Numbered from the stretch's first letter, positions 1 to 11,438 are shown. The stretch is DNA of 64,000 bases from Marsupella aquatica (GCA_973895155.1 OZ316899.1:12896001-12960000), one strand, 5' to 3'. Program-made: numbers and translations. Notes: generated by a model not told the origin, from the sequence alone.

Positions 1-1377
1 AGAGGAGTTCCAAGCGGAGGATGTTGATTGGGTCACGCAGGCTACCTTCTTGGATTGGGTGAATGACAGGAACAAGAAGCTGAAGGGGCCGCAAGAGCTC
101 CTAAGGGAGTTCAAGAGAAGGGTGTCTCAATTACCGAAGCGGGATGTGGGGATCATCGAGTTGCAGCGCTCGACGCTCTTCTTGAGGATAGCTGATGAGG
201 ACCTTCAAGAGGAGCTTGAGAACGCAATGGAGCTGCTGGAACCTTCGAGAGTTACCTTGTCTAACAACTGGAACCAAGTTGAGAAAGCAGTGTCAAAAGT
301 GAGCAATTGACACCGGCGGTGAGTGCTGGACAAGGAGGCTACCACTCTCGACCTAAGGCCGCCAGAACCGACATTGAGGAAAGGGAAGCGAGAACCAATG
401 AAGGATGAGATCAAACCATCGGTGGATGATCTCACAGAAATGATGCAGAACCTGAAGATCTTGGCGGCACATGCGGTTGAGAATCCAAAACCAAGGGTTG
501 CAAGTGCTCCCGAGCGGAAGCAAGAGTTGCAAAGTTGGCCATGCATGTGGTGCGACAGCAAAGAGCATGACAAATGGGAGTGCCTGGACCTGAGGGAAGC
601 TGCGGATAAAGGGCTGATCAAGTTGATCGGTGAAGTTGGTCAGAAAAAGATATCGTTTGCCGATACTGAGGAGCCGATTCCATTCAACTCCAACGAGGGA
701 GGCATGAAGGCTTTGGCTGAGAAGCGAGTCGAAGAGGCGTCCTATTTGCACCTGGAAGCGAATGTTTACAATGTGGAGTTGGATGGCCCCGTGACTGAAA
801 CGGACAAGTTTTACAAGCGCTTGGCGGATCTGGTGCGAGAAAGATCCGGATGGAGTGACCCGATGCTGATCAATGCGATAACGGTTGAGGTTGGGGCTAG
901 TTGGGATGCCTTGGTCGAGTCAAAAAGGAAGAAAACCAACAAGGATGACACTCCATCTCAATCAAGGGAACGAGAGAGGTGGGATACTCGAGACAAGGAA
1001 AGAAGGGTTAGGTTCGAAGAAGAGGAAATGAGTGAGAAAGAATCGGAGAAAGGGAAACCGATCAGGAAGGATCCGGGCTGGGTGCTTGGTAGGGATGTTG
1101 ACCAGGCTATGTACCCAAAGGTTGTAGCTGAGAAGTTTTGGAACCAACAGGCTCAAGGGTTTACCAATGCCAAGTTCTTTGGCAGCATGAGGCGGGAGAT
1201 CCAGGAGGCAATCTTGGAGAGATCCAAGAGGAAACGGATTTACAAAGAGGGCCCTCACACGTTGATGGGGAAGGCTGGCAAGACGGAAATAGGGAGTTTC
1301 CAAACTTACACTGCTGGGGTGTCCATGGGTTCAGGAAGCAAGTTTGCTGGCCCCGAAGAGTCAGGCTTGGGGATGCC
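1..1377 (+). pseudogene. gag of Ty3/gypsy element A, 5' part (interrupted)
   Basis: This is a gag-type polyprotein entering from the left edge. One frame (frame 2) runs from base 2 through 1377 and is broken by two close stops at 308 and 320. The first part is helical and charged, as in gag capsid linkers. A canonical CX2CX4HX4C zinc knuckle (CMWCDSKEHDKWEC) lies at 542-583 and would bind packaged RNA. A Lys/Glu/Arg-rich tail follows (around 930-1060). The frame ends abruptly at 1377, where a second gypsy element is inserted. Joining 1377 to 7137 restores an open gag frame through the bases ATGCC. I infer gag from the knuckle, the neighbouring protease motif and the LTR at 8747. The capsid fold itself is not recognisable by eye. 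Confidence 0.75.
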
Positions 1378-1905
1378 TGTGATGCCTAGCCAGGAATCAC
1401 TAGGCCAGTTTAAATGGTACAATCAGGAGTGTACCTTGGAAACACATTAGTATAGTAACAAAAACAAGGAAAATATAAACAATTAAGGGTGACTATGGAA
1501 CCCAAGCCAAGGCCGGAAGTAAGGACGTCGGGAGAGGGAACACAATTAGGGTTAGGGCACACTAAGTACCGGCGGCTATGGGTAACTAACGGGAAGGAAG
1601 ACCAGGCAGGGGGGGTAAGGATCGATCGCAAGGAATGGTGGCTCATTTGCAAGCACGAACTAAGTAGACGACTACGTGAAGCAACTACTGACAGCTGCTT
1701 AGGCAAGCACTTGGGGAGGGAGAAAATACCGACTATCAATTCAAAGAAGGGTATGAGCAATGTCAATCAGGCTGCTCATTTTTGGGGATGCCTGTTAGAA
1801 TGGGCAACTGAGTACATTGGGACCTACAAGGACGAAGAATCAGAGAGAGCCGCTCAAGAACGGCAGGAGCTCGCTCGACTATGGGAGCTGCAGAAGTCTG
1901 CCTTC
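1378..1905 (+). repeat. 5' LTR fragment of G2
   Basis: This is nearly identical to 2540-3068, the start of the 3' LTR. Similarity ends abruptly after GAAGTCTGCCTTCT, where copy 1 jumps into integrase coding sequence. It contains the first part of the LTR-encoded reading frame (ATG at 1495, starting MEPKPRPEVR). The junction looks like a deletion from inside the 5' LTR to the 3' part of pol. Confidence 0.85.
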
Positions 1906-2539
1906 TACTCCTTACCACCCAAAGGCAAATGGGTTGACAGAACGAGCCAATGGAATTATAGGAAAGATATTAAACAAGACCGTAGCCCAGAACAAACTCG
2001 ATTGGGATGATAAATTGTTTGTTGCTGTTTTTGCTTACAATTTAGCCTATAAATCCACTACCGGTCATACACCCTTTTTCTTAACATTTGGACAAGAAGC
2101 TCTGGTACCCATGCAACTTGAGATTCCTACATTTCAAGTTACAATTAAAGAGAGAGCCTCAAAGGAGGAAAGCCTACAGGAGCGAGAATATAGATTAGAA
2201 GCTTTAGAAGAGGCCAGAATAATTTCAGCCAAGAGAGTAGAAAATAGACAGAATACCATGAAGCAACAGTATGATAAAAAGTTGAAACCAGTTAGTATTC
2301 ACATAGGAGATCTTGTATTACTTTACAACAGTAGGTATAGTAGGTTTCCAGGTAAACTTTACACTCGCTGGTTAGGACCCTTCAAGGTAACCATGAAGTT
2401 CTCCAATGGCTCCGTGCAATTGGCCAACATAACTGGAGAGGTGTACCCAGTTCACATTCACTACGACCGCTTCAAGAAATACTATATGGACGAAGATGAA
2501 GTTGTTTGCAATGACGCTTCACAATTAAGTGGGGAGCTA
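1906..2539 (+). pseudogene. Integrase C-terminal part of G2 plus polypurine tract
   Basis: This is the end of a Ty3/gypsy integrase. It starts inside the core at YHPKANGLTERANGIIGKIL, the usual block before the last catalytic Glu region. It continues through the FAYN and TPF-LTFG-EA-VP blocks and the GDLVLLYNSR...GKL--RWLGPF module that is the typical C-terminal GPY/F domain. The first part of the core, with the D and D of the catalytic triad, is deleted, so no active enzyme is possible. The frame runs into the purine-rich tract AGTGGGGAGCTA (2528-2539) just before the LTR. That tract is the expected primer for plus-strand synthesis. There is no chromodomain, unlike the fragment at 11439. Confidence 0.88.
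2528..2539 (+). promoter_or_regulatory. Polypurine tract of G2
   Basis: AGTGGGGAGCTA directly precedes the LTR start TGTGATGCC. The same arrangement (TATGGGGAGCACGTC before TGTGATGCC) occurs on the minus strand at 40299-40285. Confidence 0.8.
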
Positions 2540-5500
2540 TGTGATGCCTAGCCAGGAATCACTAGGCCAGTTTAAATGGTAAAATCAAGAGTGTACCCTG
2601 GAAACACATTAGTATAGTAACAAAATTAAGGAAAATATAAACAATTAAGGGTGACTATGGAACCCGAGCCAAGGCCGGAAGTACGGACGTCAAGAGAGGG
2701 AACACGATTAGGGTTAGGGCGCGCTAAGTACTGGCGACTATGGGTAACTAACGGGAAGGAAGACCAGGCAGGGGGGGAAAGGATCAATCGCAAGGAATGG
2801 TGGCTCATTTGCAAGCACGAACTAAGCAGACGACTACGTGAAGCAACTACTGTCAGCTGCTTAGGCAAGCACTTGGGGAGGGAGCAAATACCAACTATCA
2901 ATTCAAGGGAGGGTATGAGCAACATCAATCAGGCTGCTCATTTTTGGGGATGCCTGTTAAAACGAGCAACTGAGTACATTGGGACCTACGAGGACAAAGA
3001 ATCGAAGGGAGCCACTCGAGAACGGCAGGAGCTCGCTCGACTGTGGGAGCTGCAGAAGTCTGCCTTCTTAGGAGGAGAAATCATCACGGCTGAATTCCTG
3101 TGGACACCTACTGGCGACGAACTCGACAATCTTCTTTTTTGTGAGAACATAATAGTCGGCATCTAAGAAGCCATCAACCGCTGCAATGACATACACTGGG
3201 AGTTGAAGGGTAGCACGGAGGGGTGGACAAAGGCAACCGTGCTAGGAGAAACATCCGCGGCAGCAGCTATGAAGAGGAAAGAGAACGCCAACAAAGTGAC
3301 CACTCCTGCGAAGAGAACGGAGTCGGTGGCACCAAGGAAGCCAGCCGAGCAAGGGAGCAGGAGGCAAGACGAAGCCGAAGAAGAGGAGGTCAACCCCATC
3401 AATGTCGTTCCGACAAGAGATGACACCTGGAAAGGCTGGGCGGCGACCCTCCCCGAGGAAGTGCAATTACACTTTGCACGTGAAGAGGATGCATGCTTTA
3501 CGGCTATGCAGACTCGGAAGTACCATGGTTTCATAGCCGGATCCGGCTTGGAAGCTTTCGTGAAATTACCATGGATGAAGCCGAAGGTGCCGGATTCAGA
3601 CTTATTAGAATTTGTGGGATCATGGGAACTTGAGACCAATTCCACAAGGGTGCATGGGAAGGATTTCTATCTCACTCCCCATGTGATTGCCGAGGTGTTT
3701 GGCTTGCCGATGGGCAATAAGACCAAAGTAGATACCCGGAAGACCTTGCCAGACAAAGAGTTGCGATTGTTCCCAGGGCCATCAACAAAGAATGGCTTCT
3801 TTCAGAACACCTGCACCAACCCGCACATAGGAGAGATCATCGATTTCTTGCGCGTAACCATGCACTGCAACTTGCCGAGGCCGGAGATTGGCAAGGCACA
3901 GGTATACCTAGCGGAACGGCCAGACCCAAGCCGGGACTACAACGGGTACCTCCTCACCCAATTGAAGAAGATCTTGAAGGAGGAACAACAGGCGATCGGT
4001 ATGGGAAGCGTGTCCCGGCTTGGCTATCACATGCCGCTGTTATGCCGGTATGCCCAAAGTCAGATCTTTGCCCCGGTACTTCCACTGCAAGCAAGGGCAC
4101 CAAAGGAGGTTCCGGAATAGAGGCTGGCAACAGAGAAACCAGACCAGCCCGACAGTCCTACAATCAAGCAGGTGTTTAGGCCGAGGATGAAGGACTTGCC
4201 GATGCAGCAACCAGTCATGCAGAATCTGCTGAAATTGCTGGAGAAGGAAAAGAGAACGGCAACGGCACAGGTACAGGACACTCCTTCAGAGGTCGGCCTA
4301 AGCCGACTCATGAAGGAAAACCCCTTTACCGGAGGCAAGGAAAGAAGGAGGCCGGAACACGAGCCGGGGGTTCGTATGTATGTAGGAGCCTTGAGTCCTG
4401 TAGCCGAGGGAAGGCAACCTAAGGCTCTTGTTCAGGGGAAATAGAGGGAGAAGACAACCTGGAAGCCAGAGGAGGAACTAGGACCTGCTAGCTATGATTG
4501 GCAGGAGGCAGTGTTCACGGCAAGACCAGGGGAGCAGCGGGGGGAACCGGTAGTCCAAGCAGTGGAGGAGGCGGTGGAGGACTACGGCAATGATGACTCC
4601 GGCTACAGGTTGGACCATCATGTTCCAGGAATAAGGACCTATGGCCGTTTCATCCCCACGCTTCCAAGAGTAGTTCGAGGGGACCTCACCCAACAGAACA
4701 GTCCCGAGTCCCCCCAGCCAGATGTCACTCCCCGAGCTTTGACGGCATAAAATAGACGGCACAAGAGTTTCAATCAGGAGCGACTCAGGGAGGAAGAGAG
4801 GGCAGCCCTGGCTAGGGAGAAAGATTTACCAGGGGGAGAATGGCCAGAGGACATCAGGCAGCTTGCAGAAAAATGAACCAGCCCTCCAGCCACGATAGAA
4901 GAAATCCGCAAGACGGCTTGGGAACAAAGGCCACGGTGGTTGATGCCGATGACTTCTACTCACTCCACCTATGCTAAAGAAAGAGCCATGGAGTACGAGG
5001 AGATGTGTGGGGAACTTGCGCTTAGCATCTTTGGGGAGGAGTTGGAGCAGGGACCTTTTTTCCAGAGGGAGATGTTGGAAAAACACTGATTAGAAGAAGC
5101 GGTGGCTTTAGAGAGAAGAAAGAAAGACGAGGTCATCCATCGACTTAGGGCAAGGGAAGTCAAGGTGGAAGACCTGAAGGCGGCCAAGAAAGCCCAAGAT
5201 GAGTTGCGGATTAAGCGGCATGAGCTAAACATCATGCAGGGGCAATTGGATACCGCTCAGTCTGATAATCAGATTATCAAGGATAACTGACTCGGACCCA
5301 GGGGGAGTTGGCCGTTGCGGTCAAGGAAAGGGAGAAGTGGAAGCGGGAGCTGATGGACGCAGAGGAGGCCCACATAGCAGCCAACAATTGGGCCACTCAG
5401 AGAAGGGAAAGGGCGTTGAAGGGGGAACTCGAGGATATCCACGGAGCCCTTAAGCAGAAGGAGGCCGAGTTAGGGAAATCCTATCAAGGGATTATTGTGC

Positions 5501-7132
5501 TGCAGCAGGAGCTTGCATCCCTGACGGCCAGCTTCAAGGCCGACCTGCGTGAGAAAGACGACCAGCTCGATCAAACTTATGCCAAGATGAATAAAATGGA
5601 GTCTGAGGTCGTAGCAAAGCTCAACAAGGAGCTAAGAGCAACCCAGGAGGAGAGGGCTACCTTACAAAAGGAATTGGAGGAAGCCCAGAAGGAGCTGGAG
5701 GAGGCGCGCAAGGACCTGGATGAAGTGCAGGAGGAGTTGGAGGAAAGCACGAGGAAGATGGAGAACTTACAACGGTGAGCCGACAACCAAACAGAGCGGC
5801 TAAAGAAACAAGCCGCAGTATTTAAGTGCTTGGCTTCATCAAGTCCAATTGGGGCAACCAAGTTGCCAGGAGTAGTACTGGCCAAAGGACAAGCCGCGAC
5901 ACTTGCACCGGTGCCGAAGATAAGTGGCAAGGGGAACGGACCAGCTGCCAAAACAGGGAGAAGAAGAAGCGGAAACCTTATGGGTCAGGGAGTAATGCGG
6001 CTTCTCAAGCCGTCGTGATAGAGGAGGTACAACTGGCGCCAACCTCAGGCAGGATCATGATAGATCCACCCCTAGAAGGCGAGGATGGTAAGGCCAAGGC
6101 CGGAACAATCAGTGATAAAGCCGGGGTATCGGATCCTCTACTGGAGCATGTTGGGGAGGCCGTAGCCGTATTAGAGGCTGTGGCCGATGCTGAGACCGAA
6201 GCCGAGGGTGAACCCAATCAAGCCGATGGAGAGTTGACTCAGTCCGGGGCAGGTAATCTGTCAGAGGACGGACCTACGGCAGTGGCTACGGAAGAAGCGT
6301 TGGGGGCGTCCATTGAGGATCAGCCACCGCTACCATGACGGTGGTGGAGGGCCGCTCCTTTTAAGGAGGGCGGATGTGGAGGGAGGAGGCGTGAGTGGGC
6401 AAGGTGGGCTCAGATCTCCAAGTTTAGAACTAGGATCAGGACTAGGAGGCGGCCCTGACACTTAGATTAGTGGGATTGCGGATCCACTGGTAAGAGCAAC
6501 ACTTGTGCTCCTGCCTCGCTGTACGTAGGTAGATTACAGTTAGGTAGATTAGGCTTACGTTGCAAAGAATTAGGTGGATCCACTGCCAGGATAAGTACCT
6601 GGGCTGCGGGGAGTTCAGGGCCTTCTTCTTTAGCAAGTTTTTAGTGCACCGCCAGGGCTGGGATCAGGTAGTAAAAGAAGCTCTCGATTAGTTATACTAT
6701 GACCCTTGTGTATATTCACGTTTCCTCATGCCTAAGAGATGAATAGAGTTGGCCTCACGGCTTAGTGCGCAGATCTTGTGTATGAGAAGTATTGTTTGTA
6801 TGGCAAGTGCATGGTATAACTCAGTCAGAAGGAGTCATTTTGCTATTTGTGTGTTGCATTAACTTGTTTGAAGATTGCCCACATCAACCAAGAGAAGGGA
6901 GTAAGCAAGGTAGTAAGAGTTGGATGTGTCAAGCTAAGAGAGGTCTTAGCGGCTTACCCAAGCCCGTTGGGGATCATTCCGGTCGCGGGATCCAAACATA
7001 CCTAAAGGAAGACCAAGAGAGGAGACCAAGGGAAGACATAGAAGAGGCCGACTACATATCTCATGACCCGATGAAGGATCTGTCCAATATATGTGTGTAA
7101 AATGTTAGTAGAAGGAGGTTAGCAGCGTCCCA
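2540..7132 (+). repeat. Giant 3' LTR of G2 (about 4.6 kb) with an internal ORF
   Basis: The left end is fixed by the polypurine tract and TGTGATGCC. The right end is fixed by the duplicated ATGCC/TGCC and by restoration of the gag frame of element A. A TATA-like AATATAAAC lies near 2633, about 25 bases before the first ATG (2657). The reading frame fills 2657-6338. Roughly 0.8 kb of non-coding sequence follows (6339-7132), in which I see no further gene. Typical plant LTRs of 0.3-2 kb carry no protein gene, so this size and content are unusual. Confidence 0.8.
2657..6338 (+). pseudogene. LTR-encoded gag-like/coiled-coil protein (broken copy)
   Basis: A long reading frame begins at ATG 2657, 117 bp into the LTR. 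It stays in one frame to about 5290 despite stops near 3164, 4118, 4442, 4748, 4874, 5087 and 5288. It then continues in two other frames (5308-5778 and 5826-6338). The order is a helical N-terminal part (HFWGCLL, FLWTPTGDELDNLLF), a basic MKRK stretch (3269), and a globular domain with LTPHVIAEVFGLP and a downstream CTNPHIGEIIDFLRVTMH (about 3650-4060). A charged linker, a strong Glu/Lys coiled coil (5100-5778) and an acidic tail follow. The globular domain matches those in the LTRs at 15537, 43179 and 51630. I see no enzymatic motif. A structural gag-like role is inference. Confidence 0.7.
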
Positions 7133-7281
7133 TGCCGCTAAGCCGCAAAACCGGTCTGGCCAAGGGCAAAACCTGCGGGAATCGGCTTGTGCAAGGGGGT
7201 TTCTTGGGTTTAGGGAGCCATGGGACGCACCACAATGCCAAAGAGGATCAAGTCCCTTGGAGGGGAGTTGATGGACAATGA
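7133..7281 (+). pseudogene. gag of element A, 3' tail after the G2 insertion
   Basis: Sequence after the target duplication continues the gag frame broken at 1377. The joined codons read GLGMPLSRKTG across the junction and run to a TGA at 7279-7281. The protease frame overlaps it from ATG 7220 in the +1 frame, so the gag-protease border is an overlap of about 60 bases. It is too short to identify alone. The evidence is the frame restoration. Confidence 0.65.
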
Positions 7282-7900
7282 GTTCTTTGATGCGGAAGAG
7301 GAGCTCATGGACTTGGACGATGCGGAAGAGGAGCTCATGGGAACTGGAAGCGAAGTTGAGTCTATGGCAAACAGGGACCCGACTGAAGGGAAAGAGCGAG
7401 AAGGCATTACCGTGCAATCAAGGACCATTCATGTCATGGGCTCAATGAAAGGAAACGGTTATGCTTACCGAGATGGATACTGGGCTCGAGCAAGTCCAGA
7501 GAGCGAGTGCCAGTTGGAAGGAATGGAAGGCAAGGTGCGGGCGCTCATTGATTCTGGCTCAGAGATCAACTTGATGGATCCAAAGGTATTTCAAAAGAGG
7601 AATTGTCCGGTGGATAATGAGTTTCTTTGGAGTCGGTGAGGTCGATGAAGGACTATCTTTGGGGCGGATGTCCAAATGTGATGGTGAAGTTTGGGAATGT
7701 CAAGCAGGCTTGTAACATTTTTGTTCATGAGCACTTGTCATTTTTGGTGATATTGGGCATGCCGTTCATCACTGAATGGAGGATGGACGATACTACCTTA
7801 ATGGTGAAGGTTCAAGGCAAAGATGATAAGGAGGTGGTTCAGTTTCCGGCGGTTCTACCTGGAAATGAGAGGAACCAAAAGCAGCTGCGAGATCCAACAG
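7220..7900 (+). pseudogene. Retroviral-type aspartic protease of element A
   Basis: The frame opens at ATG 7220 with an acidic leader. It reaches the catalytic motif LIDSGSEINLM (Asp codon about 7550), the D-S/T-G signature of retrotransposon proteases. A one-base frameshift near 7620 is followed in another frame by the protease C-terminal half. That half includes the flap-side region and LVILGMPFITEWRM, equivalent to the usual ILG-P/D-L block of gypsy proteases. The enzyme would cut the Gag-Pol polyprotein. The length is normal for this domain, but the frameshift makes the copy inactive. Confidence 0.8.
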
Positions 7901-8701
7901 CAGCAAAAGTTGGCATTGCTATGGGGGAGAACCGAGATGCTAAGATGGATCTAAGTGCAGAGTTCAAAGGGGAGCCAATTTTGGACCAAAAGATGGGGAG
8001 TCTAGTGTTCAAGGAAGAGTGTTACTCAGGAGAGCTACTGGACATTGGGAAGTATCAAAGTGACTTTGGGAAGCAGCTGAAATGGGATGGTGAAGAGTTC
8101 GAAGACATTCAAGTGAACTCTAATAAGTTCATTCTTAGAGAGGGCTACCTTTGGCGGAAACCTAAGGGCCCCATGCTAGTACTGATGAGAGTTGTTGATT
8201 CTAAGCATGAGCAAAAGCAAATTTTGGAGGAAGTCTGATGCTGAGGTCAAAGGTGGTTTGAAAGGAATAAGGGCAAAGGTCTGTGAGCAGATCCAAAAGG
8301 AGTATTGGTGGCCAGATTTGTATTGGGATGTTCAAGAGTATGTTGACAATCGAGGGATCCATCACAACTTGAAGAGGCAGATTCAAGAGCTTGATCGGAT
8401 TGACTATCAAGTCATTGACATACGGGAGAGAGTGAAGGTTTGCAAGGTGCAAACTAGAGAGGGAATGAACTCAAGTTCCGACTTGAGTGAATTTGAAGAG
8501 GAGGCACTGGTCTAGGCGCATCCGTTGGACTTGAGTTTTGAAAGTGGCTTGACTGGTTCTGATTCGGATGAGTTGGACTTCGAGTTTCTAGAAAGTGGAG
8601 TGCCTAAGGCCGAGTCTGAAGGCTTTGGGTTTGAGTTTCTTGAGGAGGAAGTGGTCCAGGCGCATGGTTCGAGTTCGGACTCAGACTTAGAGGAAATTTG
8701 A
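7901..8701 (+). pseudogene. Post-protease linker and degenerate integrase zinc-binding region of element A
   Basis: The protease frame continues to 8238 and ends in FILREGYLWRKPKGP and HEQKQILEEV. A second frame (8192-8515) follows with GIRAKVCEQIQKEYWWPDLYWDVQEYV. The pair matches the order of a Ty3/gypsy integrase N-terminal zinc domain (I-REGYL-R, HD...GH-GI, YWWP, C-C). The zinc ligands are largely lost: the usual CXXC after DVQEYV reads NRGIH. Notably no reverse transcriptase or RNase H lies between protease and this domain, and no integrase core follows. Acidic sequence runs on to a stop at 8699-8701, just before the polypurine tract. The linker matches no domain I know. Confidence 0.6.
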
Positions 8702-8732
8702 TGGATTGGAGCAGACCGGAGGCTGCTCAGGT

Positions 8733-8746
8733 TTACTGGGGGAGGA
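8733..8746 (+). promoter_or_regulatory. Polypurine tract of element A
   Basis: The G/A-rich run ending GGGGGAGGA immediately precedes TGTCATGCC, the presumed LTR start. Confidence 0.65.
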
Positions 8747-9516
8747 TGTCATGCCAAAAGATTTCGGCTCAGGAATGGCTTTTATAGGGAATGATGGGCG
8801 AGGCCTCCCGGTTGGGTTGCATGCATGCTGACTTGGAGGGGCTGCTTGGTTGGATGGATTGAAGTTTGGTGATTGGGTGACTCGTTGTCACCAGGTTTGG
8901 TGTTTGGGTTAGTCACCAGGCTTGGAGTTTGGATGAGCCTCGCTGATGGCAGCTGGCTCAGGCTGGATGGTTGGGTTTCCAATGCTACTTAAGACTTGAG
9001 CCTCAGCTCATTGAGGTTGGCGGTTGTCTATTGAGATCTGTTGAGTTTTGTTCTGTGAGTTTTGCTCCGTTCTGCGGAACTTGACTATTGTGCGGTGGTT
9101 TTGGAGTGTGCAAGTCTTGGATCCAGGTGTGGAGTTTTCGATCCAGGCGGGGATTTCTAAAGTTTGGAGCCTCGTTGGTCCAGGCCCAAGTTTTGTGTGA
9201 GCTATTTTGACTAGTTGAGTAGCTAGTCAAGTTTTGGTTTTGTGAGCTAAGGAGGAGAGTTTTTCCGTCAGATTTCAAGTAGATAGTCACGCGAGGAGTT
9301 CAGCTTGACAAGTTAGAGGTAGCGGCCCGCCGTAGGGCCAGCTACCAGACTCTTGCAAGCAAGCTTACTCGAGGGCACCCATTGTAACCTTTGTGAGAAA
9401 AGTAAAAAAAATAAAGGAGTGAGAGTTCGCTCCGAAAAGTGCTTGTCGCCTGTCCCGGTTGCAGCCAGAAATGCGTAATTTACCCAAGGAGCCCCTAACT
9501 TTAAGTCCTGGCAACA
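8747..9516 (+). repeat. 3' LTR of element A (about 770 bp)
   Basis: It starts TGTCATGCC after a polypurine tract and is inferred to end CCTGGCAACA at 9516, giving inverted TGT...ACA ends. It contains AAAAAATAAAGG near 9405 as a polyadenylation-type signal. The matching 5' LTR would lie before base 1, so the right boundary cannot be proved here. Confidence 0.55.
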
Positions 9517-11438
9517 ACGTATTGAGGAATTTAGGGAGAATTTTTTTACCAGCGCCTGGCGCTAGTACCAACTTGTATTCAAATCCTCTCATTGGGTCCT
9601 TATAAATTAATGTCTCATTACTTGTGTTTTTTACAAGCGCCGGGCGCTCGCCAAATGGTGATTCATAAAGCGAATATTTCCAGCTCTTATTTGTCTAACA
9701 CGGCCGTTTGGTCTTTGTCGTGTCCTACCAACGGTCATCATAATGAGACAAATAGTAGGCAATACATAGTATAATATACGTTTTGGATACCAATGGCCAT
9801 TTCATTTAGGTCCGTTAGTTTGCCAAGGAAACCCACATGGACTGTATTCGGATGACATTTTTGGATCTCTAGGATGACATTTTCGGATCTCTTGTTGACA
9901 ACATTTTTGGATGACATTTTTGGATCTCTTGTTGACGACAGTTTTCAAGGACGACACTTGTCGCGGACGACAAGTTTTGGGACCGACGACCATTTTCTCT
10001 GATGACACTTTTTGCGCACTTCAATTCTCGCGGTGGACAGTTTTTGGGCCCACGACCATTTGCGGACGTTTTGCAAAAGATACAGTTTGGGCGTTTCACG
10101 GAAGACATTTTTTGCGGACGACATCTTTTGGACCCACGACTGTTTGCGGACCTTTTGCGGGCAGTTTTTTCAGAGGGGAAGTTGACACTTGATTGGGCTC
10201 TATTCAACATGGAGAGAAACGGTGAGCTCATGGATTGGGAGGCAATGTTCCTCCCTTCTTGTGTGTGTCCGGAAGAGAGCCATTTCAGTTCTTTTGAGTC
10301 ACGGATGGAGACTGAAGAGACTGAAACCTCTACTTTCCGGAACCGTCATGCTCTACCGTATGATGAGGCTATTAGTCCTGGAGAAAAGAACATCCCGTGG
10401 ATCGTTGATTCTCCTCCGCTCCCATTTGCAAGCAGGTTCTTGTCTCATCAGGCTGTTCCTGTTGATGGTGTATTGCCAATCGATAGGAGAGCTCAAGAAA
10501 TGTTTGCACAAGTTGACTTTAAGGACAGTAATATTCCCAATGAAGGTTTTACGAGGGCAGTGCGTCGGGGTCCTTATGAGAGATACATTTGATTGCGTGG
10601 TCTTGGATACAAGAAAATTGGAGGAGAGAAGCGACAGGAGTGGAGGATGATTGCAACTCTGAAAGCTAGATGCAATCACTTATTTGTTGTTCCTCCGGTT
10701 TTTCACAAAGAACGACATCACATTGTTCACTTTGGTGATCACTTTAAGCTAGCGCCGAGCGCTGCTTAAGCTCTTTCGATGTTTTGGGATGGAGTCATCC
10801 TCGGCTTAGTTGTTAGGGTTTTTCCCGGTTGTTGTCTTCAGGAATTCCATAGTTTTTCTTGCAGTTGTTGGCTAGCACCAAGCGCTACTTTTGTTTGACT
10901 GGCAATCCTCAGCCGGGGTTGACCGTGGCTTTTGTATATTGGATTTCTAGGCCTACAGGTTTGAACTTATAAGTGCGTTTTTAGGACCTGCGCCGAATGC
11001 GTTTTGTACTTTGCGATTATATATGACAGTTTTATTTCCCCCTGCGCATTTTGACATATATTGGTCCCGGATTTTGTTTATCTCAATTGTGAGACGGTTT
11101 TATTTGTTGTAAAATACATGATTCCATTTAGTCCAATTTCCTTTCACGCGGATCGTCTTGATTTCTATACCAGTAGTTTGAAACGCATCTTTTGTCTCCT
11201 TTTTTCCTGATCACTGTTCACTGCTAGCCAAACACTGTTCATTGGTAACAGTTTCTTTTAGTTGATAACAGTAACTGTTATTTGTTTGTTGTCGTTTGTA
11301 AATTCCCCATCCCATGGTAGTAACTCCATCTTAACAATCGTGGATTGTTTTTTCAAGATGACATATTTCTTGCCGACTACAAAATTGGTTTTGGCTTGAG
11401 AGATTGTCGGTCTAGTGTTTGACAATATCTTTTGACAA
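9517..11438. other. Unassigned AT-rich region with degenerate short repeats
   Basis: No recognisable gene is present. About 9840-10170 is a degenerate run of GACGACATTTTTTGGA-like units. A + frame at 10209-10592 (from an ATG, 127 codons) resembles nothing I know and is cut by a stop at 10590-10592. Similar-frame residues continue beyond the stop. AGCGCC-GGCGCT-type palindromes recur at about 9551, 9638, 10751 and 10873. The right end abuts a truncated integrase. This could be a decayed DNA transposon or the old target sequence. I cannot decide. Confidence 0.4.
9840..10170. repeat. Degenerate GACGACATTTTTGG tandem repeat
   Basis: Units combining GACGACA(T/C)TTTT with TTGGACCCACGAC or TTGCGGAC recur with irregular spacing. 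The texture resembles the Helitron-like insertion at 60340-60790 (ACGACATCTT, GGCCGACACGACATC), which suggests a shared repeat family. Confidence 0.5.

Larger units (their letters stand above)
1378..7132 (+). mobile_element. Ty3/gypsy element G2, internally deleted, nested in element A gag
   Basis: The insertion starts TGTGATGCCTAGCC and is flanked by ATGCC (1373-1377 and 7132-7136). If the conventional TG...CA ends are required, the duplication is TGCC and the element ends at 7132. It consists of a 528-bp piece of 5' LTR, about 630 bp of internal sequence (integrase C-terminus and polypurine tract) and a complete 3' LTR of about 4.6 kb. Gag, protease, reverse transcriptase and RNase H are absent, so it is non-autonomous. 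The LTR start is shared with the minus-strand element ending at 40284. The precise interruption of the gag frame of element A confirms insertion. Confidence 0.85.

Noticed and set aside
1549-1562. Telomere-like TTAGGGTTAGGG (also near 2708 and reversed near 40098)
   Set aside because: Only two units, and each lies at the same position inside the LTR family. It is LTR sequence, not an interstitial telomere.
10002-10592. Plus-strand frame of 196 codons as a host gene
   Set aside because: Its first half is the degenerate GACGACATT repeat. The rest has no recognisable domain and stops early. Kept only as unassigned sequence.
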